Source: Hypsibius dujardini (taxonomy: Eukaryota; Tardigrada; Eutardigrada; Parachela; Hypsibiidae). From it: a DNA stretch of 64,000 nucleotides. A program made the position numbers and the translations under genes. The stretch spans positions 1 through 64,000 of the forward strand of contig LRSR01003805.1 of assembly GCA_001579985.1 (NCBI GenBank). Reading direction: 5' to 3'. The stretch's first letter is position 1. Every line of letters starts with the position of its first letter. The notes under the pieces were generated by a model that was given only the letters and a program-made list of their open reading frames with translations, did no database searches and had not been told where the DNA came from. Shown one piece after another: positions 11,830-33,364 of this stretch.

Positions 11830-13490
11830 AATTGAGGTCGACGGCGGCCGCGCAATCTCTTTCGCCGGCGTAGCCTCGCCACTTTTTGCGCTTTCCGGCT
11901 CCACAATCTGCACTTTCATTGTCGGCGTGTCCGCATCGGCAATCTAAAGATTAAAATATTTTCAGCAATCTTAAGATTGCAAGGAAGTGCCCCGTGCAAG
12001 GAAGTTTGAAAGTTTCCAACTGACGCGGGACATTAGTTCCGTGTGCAGACCGCGTGGCTTGGTTTGAGATTTGGAATTCAGTTAAGCCTTGTCTTGCTTT
12101 TAATTTTAATTTAATTATTAATTTCAAAAATTAAAGTGAACGCATATCACGTTCCACCTATGAAAAATGCTCCAAGTTAGGACCCCGCGCCAAAAGAAAT
12201 GTGATTGATGCTTTAAAGTAAAGCGGAAAATCGGAAAAGTTGAAATCACGAAAACAGGCACTGCAAAAATCTTGAATATTGTTCTTTTTGAAATTGTTTA
12301 AATATTTGTGAATATATTAGATAATAGTATTATTATTATTCACACATTAGATTTTGAGAAAAACAAGATTATGAAACAGTGTCAAGAAATGAATAAATCG
12401 ACAAAACGCGATAAATTAAACAACCTATTAATCACATTTTTGATTTTTTAATACAGTCTTATACATTTTAAGGAAAATCAAAAAGTACTTCAGTCATTGA
12501 GATATCAAACTATCTGTCGATCCATCCATCCCATTTGTAAATTTCAGCTTGTTTGGCGTCAAATAGCCTCTTACATATGTTTTTATTATGTTTTTGTTTA
12601 GGTTTTGTTCACTGCTTTACACTTCATATACGTTTTGTGTTTATGGGTTTAAGGAACCCAGCAATCGATCTTAGAGCCCGTGTTCCTAATTTGCAATCGA
12701 TGTTCCCTGTTAAGCGTCCATTCGTGTTGATCTAGGCAGGCTCTTGAGGTCGCCTCGGTAGGCTGGTGTCTTTTTAAGTGCTAGGATCACTTTCATGTGG
12801 GTGTAGATCGTTTACGTGCCAGTATGTCTCAGATGCTTTGAATTCCTAGTTTCTGCTAGTACTCTGGCTGCACCATACGTAGGATTTCATGCCCTGAAGC
12901 ATGTGACGAACAAGAGAGAGGTTGAGAACCTCGGGTAGGAAAAGTGGTGGTCACTTAGCAGCCCCGAGGACGAGGTGGTTCCGCACGGAGGATGACCTTC
13001 ATGGAGACCTCGAAATTCACAGAACAATTTCAGATACCAGAAAGGTCTGGCAGGATCAATGGAGCAAAATATGGCGTCGGGAATAGGACGGATTCCCGAG
13101 AAAAATGAAGGCCTGATCAACTCAATTAGCCGAAAAGAACGATACGGAATACCAAAAAACACACACAAGTTTAGTGACAACAAACTCCCATGAAAAACGC
13201 GAAGGATTTTGATCTAAAATCTGCCTATAACAAGTGAGGTCAAAATATAAGTACCACTGTAGATGTGTCATGGTTTAGTGTATATGTGACCAGTGGTGCG
13301 TTTCACCATGCAGCTGCGTGGCCTACCGCATTTTCACACTTTCATTTGCAAGTGATTCCTCAGTTTTCGATTTTTACTCCCGCAGAAAATAGCACTTTAA
13401 CTTGCGAACATCCTCGTCCGCGCGTAGTTCGTGACCTTTGGTACTTGTAACATTGGGAACTTTTCTTTCGCATCATCCGTGGCGAGAATG
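11830..13490. other. intergenic, no gene recognised
   Basis: Apart from a short GC-rich patch at 11840-11940, this is AT-rich DNA. Small frames at 12553-12735 (+) and 12887-13183 (-) look random. Confidence 0.55.
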
Positions 13491-13497
13491 TACACCG

Positions 13498-13902
13498 AGG
13501 AAGATCTGAAGTGCCTCAGCCATGCGCAGCTGCGCAAAATCTTGTCCGGTATGAACTAAGGAACCACCGGCAATAAGATTCAGCTAGAGGAACGTATTTT
13601 GGCCAACCTCAACGCTATCCCAGCAGATCGTGAGAAAATTGTCGGAAACAATTAAGACGCGCAGAGACCGATACAATGGTCCAATTACCGATGGGTCCTC
13701 GGTGGCGGACTTCGAAATGCATTTTAGGCTACGCCACCGTACGCTGCATGTAATGGAGGATAACAACTTTACTAACGTTGCTGACCTCTGGGTGCTGGAC
13801 CGAAAATGCATGGACAAACTGAACCTATCGCTACGGGACGTTGTGATCGTCAAGGACTTTGTTACGCCTACGCGTAATTGTGGTTGTACGTGTAGCGGTT
13901 GA
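13498..13902 (+). pseudogene. SAP-like domain reading frame, interrupted
   Basis: From the ATG at 13498 the reading LKCLSHAQLRKILSGMN followed by NKIQLEERILANL resembles a SAP DNA-binding helix-turn-helix. A second block (13630-13902) reads LHVMEDNNFTNVADLW and LNLSLRDVVIVKDFV, which resembles a small SAM-like helical module. The sequence is interrupted and stands alone, so it is a broken gene, a retrocopy or the first gene of a mobile element. No partner domains were found nearby. Confidence 0.4.
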
Positions 13903-13992
13903 TGGAATAGCACTCATCGGATGTGGACAGAGACTCCAGAAAAGATGGGAAAACTAAGAAATTGCATACTGATACGGACAAACATTATTTCT

Positions 13993-14016
13993 ACAGTACT
14001 ACTACTACTACTACTA
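13993..14016 (+). repeat. (TAC)n microsatellite
   Basis: About seven TAC/ACT units in a row. Confidence 0.85.
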
Positions 14017-14019
14017 TAT

Positions 14020-24798
<10,779 letters not shown>

Positions 24799-24819
24799 TC
24801 AAATTCCATTTGTTGGTGG

Positions 24820-24825
24820 AATAAA
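24820..24825 (+). terminator. polyadenylation signal AATAAA for the kinase gene
   Basis: Canonical hexamer 22 bp after the stop codon; a second AATAAA lies at 24845-24850. Confidence 0.7.
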
Positions 24826-25049
24826 ATATGTGCAATTTATTCAAAATAAAGTCTACGATGTATAATTATCGAAATTGCATATTAATAACAATATATAATG
24901 CAAAATTGTAGCAATGCTGTGACAATTCTGCGCTTCAACATGCCAAAGGCATGGTTTTTCGAACTTTTCAGTGGTTTTAACTTGACTACCAGAAATAGAA
25001 AATGTATGCAAACCTCGACCATCCCCAAGTTTTTGTTTCTCAGTCAGTA

Positions 25050-25345
25050 ACTTAGTATAACAAATATGTCGAGCACAAATATCCTCATTTTTTGAACCAT
25101 AGTCAATGTGTTGAACAACAATCAGAAAACGTTTTTTGCTTTCCCCAAAATCAGCTGATATAAAAGCCAGCGTGCTGAGTTTTGCACACGTTTTTTAAAA
25201 CGATTGACATTGTGCCCGGATGATGTTGTAACATCCAGAATCACCCAAAAAGACGACAACTCAATAATTGGTTGATTCCACAAATCAGATTGGACAAATT
25301 CAGAAAACGCGAAGGTAGTGGAAGAATTTCGCAGGTGTTTCTATG
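25050..25345. repeat. direct repeat copy 1
   Basis: Shares, in order, ACAAATATG, TTTGAACCAT, AAAATCAGCTGAT, AAAGCCAG, TTTTGCACA, GATGATGTT.CAACATCCAG (with one difference), AATCACCCA and ATTTCGCA with copy 2 at 28455-28760, in the same orientation. Identity is about three quarters by eye. Confidence 0.85.
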
Positions 25346-28300
25346 TGATCGGTTGACCCATGTATAAGAGCCATCAGCCAAGTAGTCCCAGAGCACTGTA
25401 TCCCATCCATAAGAATATTTCCATCGATATCATTGAATTGAAGATTGAAACCGGGTTTCGATTATATACATGTGGCATCCGGACAGATTTCGGGCTACCT
25501 GATTTTTTTGGGTACATAGCTCGAACTCGGTCTAGACAAGATTGCTGCCACATGTGAGTTCACAAAATACTAGTAAAGTAACTATTTCCCACAGCGTACG
25601 GCGCAAAGGAGTAAGGTTTTTATCTTTATTGGCATCCTGAATACGAAAACGAATCCCGGCCGTTGGAGACGATCAGTAACCTGAACTATGCAGAACTTCA
25701 CGAGGGTAAAACAAAAAAGAGGGAAACTAATTTCTGGGTTTAATGCAGCGCCATTTATAGACTTGCTAGAAAATTGAAGCGTACGCGTTACGTTGGTTAG
25801 ACTTAGAGGACAGACAATCTCCGATACAAAAGGGCGCGGTTCGGCGACCGGCCATACATGAGTTTATAATCGTTATAAACAGATTTACGGTTTAAATCAA
25901 CCGCGTTGTCGTCTATATACCGTTGGTAGCACAAGTTTTTCCAGGTCCATGTACTTTTAGCCGGTCGTCGGGAATACCAGCTGACGAGGCAAATTTTGCT
26001 GCACCGCGGTGAGAGGAGTAGATGGAAAATCGCTGTGGAGCCTGACCGGCAGTTTTAAGTAGATGTTTTAAGGTCGCCAAAGAGATTTTAGTCTTGTACG
26101 GTTGATGCCTTGAATTGCGAGTCGTGGATAGAAGAGGTGATTTTGCTGGAGAAGGTGATGACTTATTCATCAGAATGATGACAGCGTTTGTCGGCAGAAG
26201 ATGAGGTCCCGTAGACGTTGGTGTACTTGCGTAGTCAAACTTGTTCAAATACCGGGACTTGATTGAAGAATTTGATTGAGTAAAATAAAGGAACAGGGAG
26301 TTGAGATGGGATGGTGGAGGCCCGGTGCCAGAACATTAGCACCGGGCCTCCAAGAAAATGAGTCCGCTTGTTGTGCGGAGCCGCAGCTGTACAGCACCAA
26401 ATTTTTATACGTCACATGCGCGTTTCTACTATGTCGTTATGGAAATGAAACTGCTGAGACAGGACGCGTGAAAGGAATGCACATGTCACTCACACAAAAT
26501 AAATGAATTGTTACTGTGGCACTGGGTCAATGTGTGCAGACAACCTGCTATTGCTATCGGGTTCGCGTGATCAATACCATAAAAAACGGGGTTTGCTCAA
26601 ACTTTGCTCGCCACGGGTCTAGGGCCATACATTTTTTAGCTGGCCATCAGTCTGCTTGACTGAGGATTTGAAATAAAGGCAATTAAACTCCCGAAATCTG
26701 GTGAAAGTAAAAAGCCATGTGTTGGTTCTATTTTAATATGATCAACGGGTCAACTGGAAGGTGGTAAATAGTCGCTTCAGGCATTTGCTAAATACGCCTA
26801 CTGTGAGAGTTATAGGTACTGCTCCTACTTGGTAGCCCGCCTCACTCAAGTTTTCGACAACCTCACGCCGTACTCCTACGTAAAATGACATCCCAGTGAC
26901 AATACTCTGGTGGGTCCAAAAAGCTACACCAAATCCTTTCCATTCTACAGTACTATTCCGCGAACATTCCAAACCGCCCATATTTACTAAGACAGGCATC
27001 GGTTCTGAAAATTAAGTGTTCACGTGGCACGCCCAGAATACACGGGCACAATTCTTGCAAATTCGTGACTAGTGGAATCCACTAACATGATTCACTTTTC
27101 AACAAAGACATAACACTTGTTTTATTTTCGGGTTGCTGTAGCGTTTTCAGAACGTCTAAAAAATACGTGTAGAAATTCGGGCGCTGGGACTTGCCCTAGC
27201 GGCAAAACACATTTCAAACCAAAACTTGCAGCTTACGTTTCGAAACTTCACGTTTTGCGATTACGTCATCGAACAGATTAAATATTTTGTGTAAGTTATC
27301 CGCCAGCTTAAGGCGGAGTCAATATAAAGACCCAGATATTTTTATTTCTGTGTAGGCCCTTGGATTTCACTCCATTCACTGTGAAACCGAGGGAACGTAA
27401 TAAACGTGTTAGTTCACGTAAAGCGTTGTAGCACTATTTGTACATATTTTTTATAAGCAGAAAATCGTTCAGAAAACACGTAACTCCATACCCTTTTGGA
27501 TGCATTATTCGGGCAAAGGCGCTCGAAATGCGAAAAAAATGAACGGTGAGCATGCAAAACCAAAGCAAAGAAAATTATCAACGTATATCATTTTTTTTCG
27601 TTGTCACAAGCCCACCTGACGCCCTGGAGCATGCGATGTAAGGGGAGGAATGACACCCACCTGAAGGCTGACTTTATGTCGACAAGGGTGTAAAATTGTA
27701 TGGGAGTGTTCAGGGAAAGGGCGTCAATGATTGGTTCGATTAAGAACTTAGTAAGTGTGATATGTGAATTTAAAGAATCTGACGATGGGCGACTAAAATC
27801 GGTGATAAGGCGTGGTCTTTTCAACGACTTCAATTGCGTGTATAGTGTCGGTTTCAAGTGAAAAACAATAGCTGCCTAACTCTCTTTGTAGATCTCTTTG
27901 TGGAAAATCTTGTTTAAATGTGGTTTTTACTTCCCGTCAAGGTTAAGCTATAATTCTGGCAATCAGCAGTTTTTGTGGCAGAAACGTGATTAACAATACG
28001 AAAACCTTCAGCGATTCCACATATTAAAATTTAAATAAATAATAAAATAAATAAAACTTGTTCTAGAAAATTTTAGGGCTGAGACTTAGTTTTCTCCACT
28101 GCCGTTCTTTGGATTGATTGAATCGTGCTGACGAGGGAGATCTCTTGCCTACTTAAATAACAAGCCTACTCGAGCTCGTCTTCATCTGAAATTTGGTCAG
28201 TCTCAGCTGGGAGGCCTTGCACTGCAGTCGGTTGTATGTGTGAGGAGTGAGTGGAAGGTCTGACGGCGGGAATAGATTGATCGACTGAACGGTCTGGACT

Positions 28301-28454
28301 TGCGTTCCGGGAACCGCTATTTTCAGCCATTTCTGAATCTTGAGGACGTTGGCGAAGAGCAGGCCAAGTTCACTGACATTTTCGTTCGACATCAGCTTCA
28401 CGTCAGTAGCTTCAAGACCACGCCCTAATTTGTTGTATTTTTCATGAAATGATT

Positions 28455-28760
28455 TCAGTTGGTATTACAAATATGTGGTGCAAAATATTCCACATAATTT
28501 GAACCATGGCCCAGGTGGTTAGCAGCAATAAACAAAAGTGCATCGTTTTTCCTAAAATCAGCTGATCAAAAAGCCAGTAGGCTGCGTTTTGCACATTTTT
28601 TAAAAAAGCAATTAGGATTGTGCGATGGATGATGTTACAACATCCAGAATCACCCAGAATGACGATGACGTAATGATTGATTGATTTCAAAAATCAGATT
28701 TGGAGATTTTGAAAACATTTACGTAATGAAAAAATTTCGCAATTTCGTTTCTGTGTAAAC
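28455..28760. repeat. direct repeat copy 2
   Basis: Partner of 25050-25345, same orientation, lying at the other side of the tyrosine-recombinase element. Confidence 0.85.
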
Positions 28761-29125
28761 GGCGGATTCCTGTCAATACGTAAAAATCATGCAGTATCAT
28801 TGGCTATTTACGCTTATGTAATTTTTTTAATTCTTCGCGAATGATGGAATCCAAATCAAAAAAATAATAGGAACGTGTCGAATCATTTCTTAGCTAATTC
28901 ATTTTTGTCCGTGCGACCTAAACCCAAACAGAATCGGATAATGTAAAACAATAGGAATTCTCAGCTCCATAATGAAATGAATTCTACATTGCATTTCGTG
29001 GTAGTTTAATTATTTTGCCCATTCAAAACATGGGCTAAATCGAATCATCCTATTTGTTTTGCAGAACGATATAATCAACTAGAACGTAAACTTTTTATTT
29101 TTCTATCACAGTGAGTTCGGAATTA
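28761..29125. other. no gene recognised
   Basis: AT-rich spacer between the fossil element and the candidate exon that follows. Confidence 0.5.
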
Positions 29126-29138
29126 TGTTTTGCTGCAG

Positions 29139-29402
29139 ATGTTTGCAGTGTTCAAGGAATGCGAAATTCTTGCCATTCCATCGGACGGTGATATGGATAA
29201 CTCGCTGCGAGACGAACGAAATAAAGCCCTTACTACATTGGCGCCAGGGATTGTCGAATCGTCCACCTCCAAATACTCCGATGCACCCCTTCCGCCAGGA
29301 GTCACTGATTTGCTGACTATTAAGAAGCACCTGGGTTGTCCAATTCAGTGTCAGATAACAAAGCTTTTTGAAAATCCAAAGCCCTCCAACGATACCTTCA
29401 CG
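29139..29402 (+). other. candidate orphan exon
   Basis: An acceptor-like TTTTGCTGCAG is followed by an open frame with protein-like composition (FKECEILAIPSDGDMDN, SDAPLPPGVTDLLTIKKHLG, LFENPKPSND), with a GTGATG donor-like site at its end. It could be a 5' exon of the multidomain gene downstream or a fragment of another gene. Family not recognised and phase to the next exon not established. Confidence 0.3.
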
Positions 29403-29864
29403 TGATGCAATAGTTATCACGAATAAGCGGACTATTTTAGAGGCTCAAAAACAGAATCACGGATTCCAATTTATTGTCAGTCATTGCACAGTACATAATA
29501 TCGATGGTTTTGTTAAAAGCTATTTCAATAATATGCAGATATACAAAGAATCTGGCACATTCTTGGGCCACTTGAAAGCGTCAATACATACTGTAGCAGT
29601 AAAAATCAGACTATCCAGTAAGTATATAGTCGTAATTGGTAGAAATTGTCCTTTGAGCGGCAGTGCAGTGCGGTGCCGCATATAGTGGCCTCCAGCGTGC
29701 AACTCAGCCTACAGCCCGGAACGAACGGTGCAGCTAGCCAGCTATCTGCTGCAACTATTTGAGAGTGGTCTAACAGCTGAATCAACTATTTTCATTCATT
29801 AAAATAGCCACCCAATACAAACTATTAAATGCACTATGGGTTAGGTTGTTGAAGAATTGCAAAC

Positions 29865-29935
29865 AGATTGATAGACAAACAGATATACACAGGCACACAG
29901 ACACACAGATACACAGATAAACAGACGCAGACTGA
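29865..29935. repeat. CAGA-type microsatellite
   Basis: ACAGA/ACACAGA units, the complement of the TCTG repeats elsewhere in the window. Confidence 0.8.
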
Positions 29936-29989
29936 GCAGGAGTGTTTTTTTGGTATGGCATTCCTTTTTATCATCTCAGTAACTGCAGA

Positions 29990-32070
29990 CAGGTCCGACA
30001 GGTCAAAGTGCTCCATGGTCGTTAAAGTCGCTTTTCAAGTGGCTTCCGACTACCTTGAAAATTGTTGCTCCAGGAAGCTCCAGATGCCAATGATACTCGC
30101 CAGCGATAAAGTCTCCCAATCCTAGGTGATTGATGGCTTTGAATCCAAGTGGACTTCACCGTTGGATGAATACTCCGGTGATTAATCGGTCTGCCACCGA
30201 CAGTTCATGGCAATACTCGTGCTTTCAAACGGTGAGGAGATACCAAAAAACTAGTGCAATCGCTGCTAAAAGTTACTCACGAGCTACAGAGGGCGTGCAC
30301 TATTTATCTAGTTGCCACTGCTATTCGGAACCAATTGTTAGGCTTATCAAACAGGGTTTGATACGACCCAATAGAAAACAGTTTATTAGTTTAAAGAAAT
30401 GATTTCTGGACGTGAGGAAGAAGGAAAGAACTCTTTAAAATGACCACGAGAATAAATAGGGACATGAACAACGAAAATGACTCGAAATAGCAAAATAAAC
30501 AAAATAAATTATGTCCAAATAGCTGATTTGGTTAAACGAAGTAAAGAGAGTAGAGCATATCACTTAAAAAAATACAGTTCTGTGTGCTGGGCACAAATAA
30601 ATGATGTATGAATGATAAGGAACTGGAAATAATGGACTGGCAGGGCAGTGCTCGACACAGGATTTGTTACAATAATGACTTTCACTGCCGCCGTCTCCAG
30701 ATAAATTTCATCCGAGTTGCCGGCAGCCATCGGTTGCTGAGCTGTCATGCCGAGTTTGCTGGCAGAGTTCGTAAGAAAAAGGTGACGGAAGGTTCCACCG
30801 CAGAATTGCTTGTCGAGACAGTGGGCGCCTTTTCAACCTCACTTTTATACGAATCGGAGATAATCACTTCGGATTAGTCAGCTGATTCGAAAACAATCTT
30901 GGGACGACTCGCAAGGACGTTCGCCACACAGAATGGTAATCTGTGCGACGAATTCTGTGTTGAGACTTTTCTCTGGTGGCTGCACTACGCATCGAACGAG
31001 TTGCGGTTTAAATGACCTCACTAGGAGATTACTCGTCAAATAAGGACTTGAACTAACAAGGTCAGCGCTTGAATCAAACAGCAAAGAGTAGGCTCATCTT
31101 CAGCCGTTATGATTGACGAGAATCTGTAGGAGGGATTAGAACTGAGAGTTCAGTATAATAAGACAAGGAAACGGGCCGTGGAGCGAGAAAAGGATTTTTA
31201 ACATCAAAAACCGTTACTTAATGCCCTCCCATTCCCTTTATGTGGTAAAACTACTAAGTTGGTCAGATTATATTCTATTTTTCTTTCAGTAAATATACTA
31301 CAATTCTACTGTACATCCAATTCCAATGTTCTTTCGATTAGCATGGCTGCGTTTCTTCCTATTAGGTTTACAATTTCAACTTGCATTTCCTATTTGTTAA
31401 GATGTCTTACTAGCGTTCCCGCTCTTTCCAATTATTAGTAAGGCATTAAAAAATTCTGTTGACGCTTTACTACTTATTACTAATTATTGACGCCATTGAG
31501 GCTAAGATTGTTAGGTCTACCAACCGGAAGTTGAGTAGTTAACAAGTTTATTTGACTGAAAATAAAGATGTATAGAGAAGTAAACCGGAAGAAAGGAAAG
31601 AGGAAGTACAACTGCTGCCAAAACTGATAAAGCATATGATTATATAGTAAAGTGTTAACTATAGAACTTGCAGTAAACAGCACATACATCAGAATCACAT
31701 ACAAGTAATTCTGATGTAACAGCGGGATAGAATTAGTAGGGTAGATAGATTCACTAACTAAGCAAGGTACTAGTGAGTAAAAGATCTATAATGATTGGGT
31801 ATGCAGATTTGTTGGGCGTGGTCCAACAAGATAGGTGTTGGTATCTAAGAGACGAATAGTAATTCCAGCACAATAAAGACAGCAACATTGGATTCCACCC
31901 ATTGCATATTCCCGACAAGTGGTTTTCATGGAGAATGGCAACTTCTCTGACGCAGCCAAGCTCCTTAATTAGTATCAGCGCTCCAATTAATAACGCAGTT
32001 ACGCCCACTACTGCTTTAGCCAAGATTTTTCCCATTGAAGAGCTGTTGCTTTTTCCCTTCCTAACCAATA
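29990..32070 (-). other. scattered - strand coding-like frames, unassigned
   Basis: Several - strand segments look protein-like: 30010-30135 (with LGDFIAGEYHWHLELPGA), 30878-31084 (with FKPQLVRCVVQPPEKSLNTE) and 31754-32068, which has a hydrophobic segment VVGVTALLIGALILI after a basic start. They could be exons of one unrecognised - strand gene, but I could not join them with consistent splice sites. The hydrophobic one lies opposite a + frame that may be an exon of the multidomain gene and may be only its shadow. Confidence 0.2.
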
Positions 32071-32156
32071 TCGCTTTTACGTGTATCAGTAAGACTGCTC
32101 CTTTTCACCGCTCTGCCAATCCCAACAACTCTACTTTAATCCCGTTAGTGGCCAAG

Positions 32157-32322
32157 GCCAGTTCCAGTCTCATCCTCCACGGAGACCTGCGGCAATGCCA
32201 AGAGCGACCGACCTGCAACTTGGCCCAATTCGCCAGCTTCCTTCACTTTCCCCTGGACGAAGACGGGCAGATGTGTGCAGGAGACGGGCAGCATTGCGAT
32301 TGCAAACATGCCAGTTGCCTCG
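32157..32322 (+). CDS. candidate upstream exon of the multidomain gene
   Basis: A + frame rich in Cys (LRQCQERPTCNLAQF, then MCAGDGQHCDCKHASCLG) ends in a strong GTAAGA donor after 32322 in phase 1. This is the phase required by the first secure exon at 33365; the join would read SCLGDTVTLRG. The left edge is uncertain: the frame stays open back to 31902 and no good acceptor or signal peptide can be named. Confidence 0.45.
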
Positions 32323-33364
32323 GTAAGAAATAAAGATATTGCGCTGCTGTCTCGACTTTTGGACGGGGGGTTGAATAGGGCGACTATGCAGCGGCAATGA
32401 CATGAATTATGGTTAACCATCCTTGTGTTCGCAATTTAAACATGAAAAGCAAAAGGGGTTTTTTTCATAATTTCAACTTGAAAAATAAAAATCTCTGCGA
32501 GAATTGATAGAAGTATCGTAGGTACTATTTATTAATTTGTGAATAAACATTATCTCAGGTAGGGAGATACATCTCCAGCAATATCTTTCCCGGCTGTTGT
32601 TGTTGTGGTAGACGGTAAGATAACCGTCCGTTTGCTTAGTGAACTTAGGACTACACACCAGGTGACCGACAGGCCACATCATGATTCATAGTTCAGTTCA
32701 TCTGCATTTTGGACTGTCCGCCTAACTTTATAGCCAACATTGCCCACAAAAAATAGCTACGGTAAAAACACACCTTGAGCTTCAAATATTATCCTGAAGA
32801 CTGACTCTCATCGGAAGGACCGTCAGACTTTGACCGGCCGTATTACAACCTGTAACCTTGAGTGCTGGAGATTCGATTAATTGCTTAATCATCTACCGGT
32901 TGCGAGTGTCATCGCATCAATTTTTCACAATAATAATCCACCTCCCGTCAGTCAAGTATCTGCATTGCTTATGCCTTTGACGCAATTATTGGATAAAAAA
33001 TAAAACCGTTAGCAGATAAAAAAATGCCTTTCGCAAATACTATACTACCCGTGACCGTGCATACACGCATAACCACAACCTTGTCGGACTATAAAAACCT
33101 CTCAACATCCCACTAATATTTTATAAGGGTAGCGCCTATTTGTGGTATTTAATCCACCTAAAAAATTGAACAGGACACTGTTATGGTCATGTGAATAGAT
33201 ATTCACAGAGATCTTGCACTCGATTAAATTTGAAGTCAACTTTTTTCATTATTGTAAAGTACAATCTTGTCGCCGCATGGGACATAACATTGTGTATGAT
33301 ATCTCGTTAGGTGCCGTAATCGAATTTTCGGTTCCATTATTCCATAATATTCCATTATTTTCAG

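Larger units (their letters stand above)
25050..28760 (-). mobile_element. fossil tyrosine-recombinase retroelement (DIRS/PAT-like)
   Basis: An old, broken element on the - strand. In order from its 5' side it has a weak gag-like frame (28153-28401), a reverse transcriptase region (about 27250-27857, with LVDIKSAFRWV and a YLDDFL-like box FLNDFLL), a middle region that may be RNase H, and a tyrosine-recombinase fragment (25913-26248, with LKHLLKTAGQAPQRFSIYSS and HRGAAKFASSAGIPD). It is bounded by two direct repeats of about 300 bp (25050-25345 and 28455-28760), similar in order but clearly diverged. Gene order, a recombinase in place of a DDE integrase, and direct rather than inverted flanking repeats fit PAT/Ngaro-type relatives of DIRS. 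Several breaks; old by repeat divergence. Confidence 0.68.

Noticed and set aside
12553-12735. Frame with a hydrophobic start resembling a signal peptide
   Set aside because: It begins at a TTG, no ATG fits, and the rest is not protein-like.
31754-32068. - strand signal-anchor protein start
   Set aside because: Attractive hydrophobic stretch, but no downstream exon joins it in phase and it overlaps a + frame with a better splice context. Kept only as an unassigned frame.
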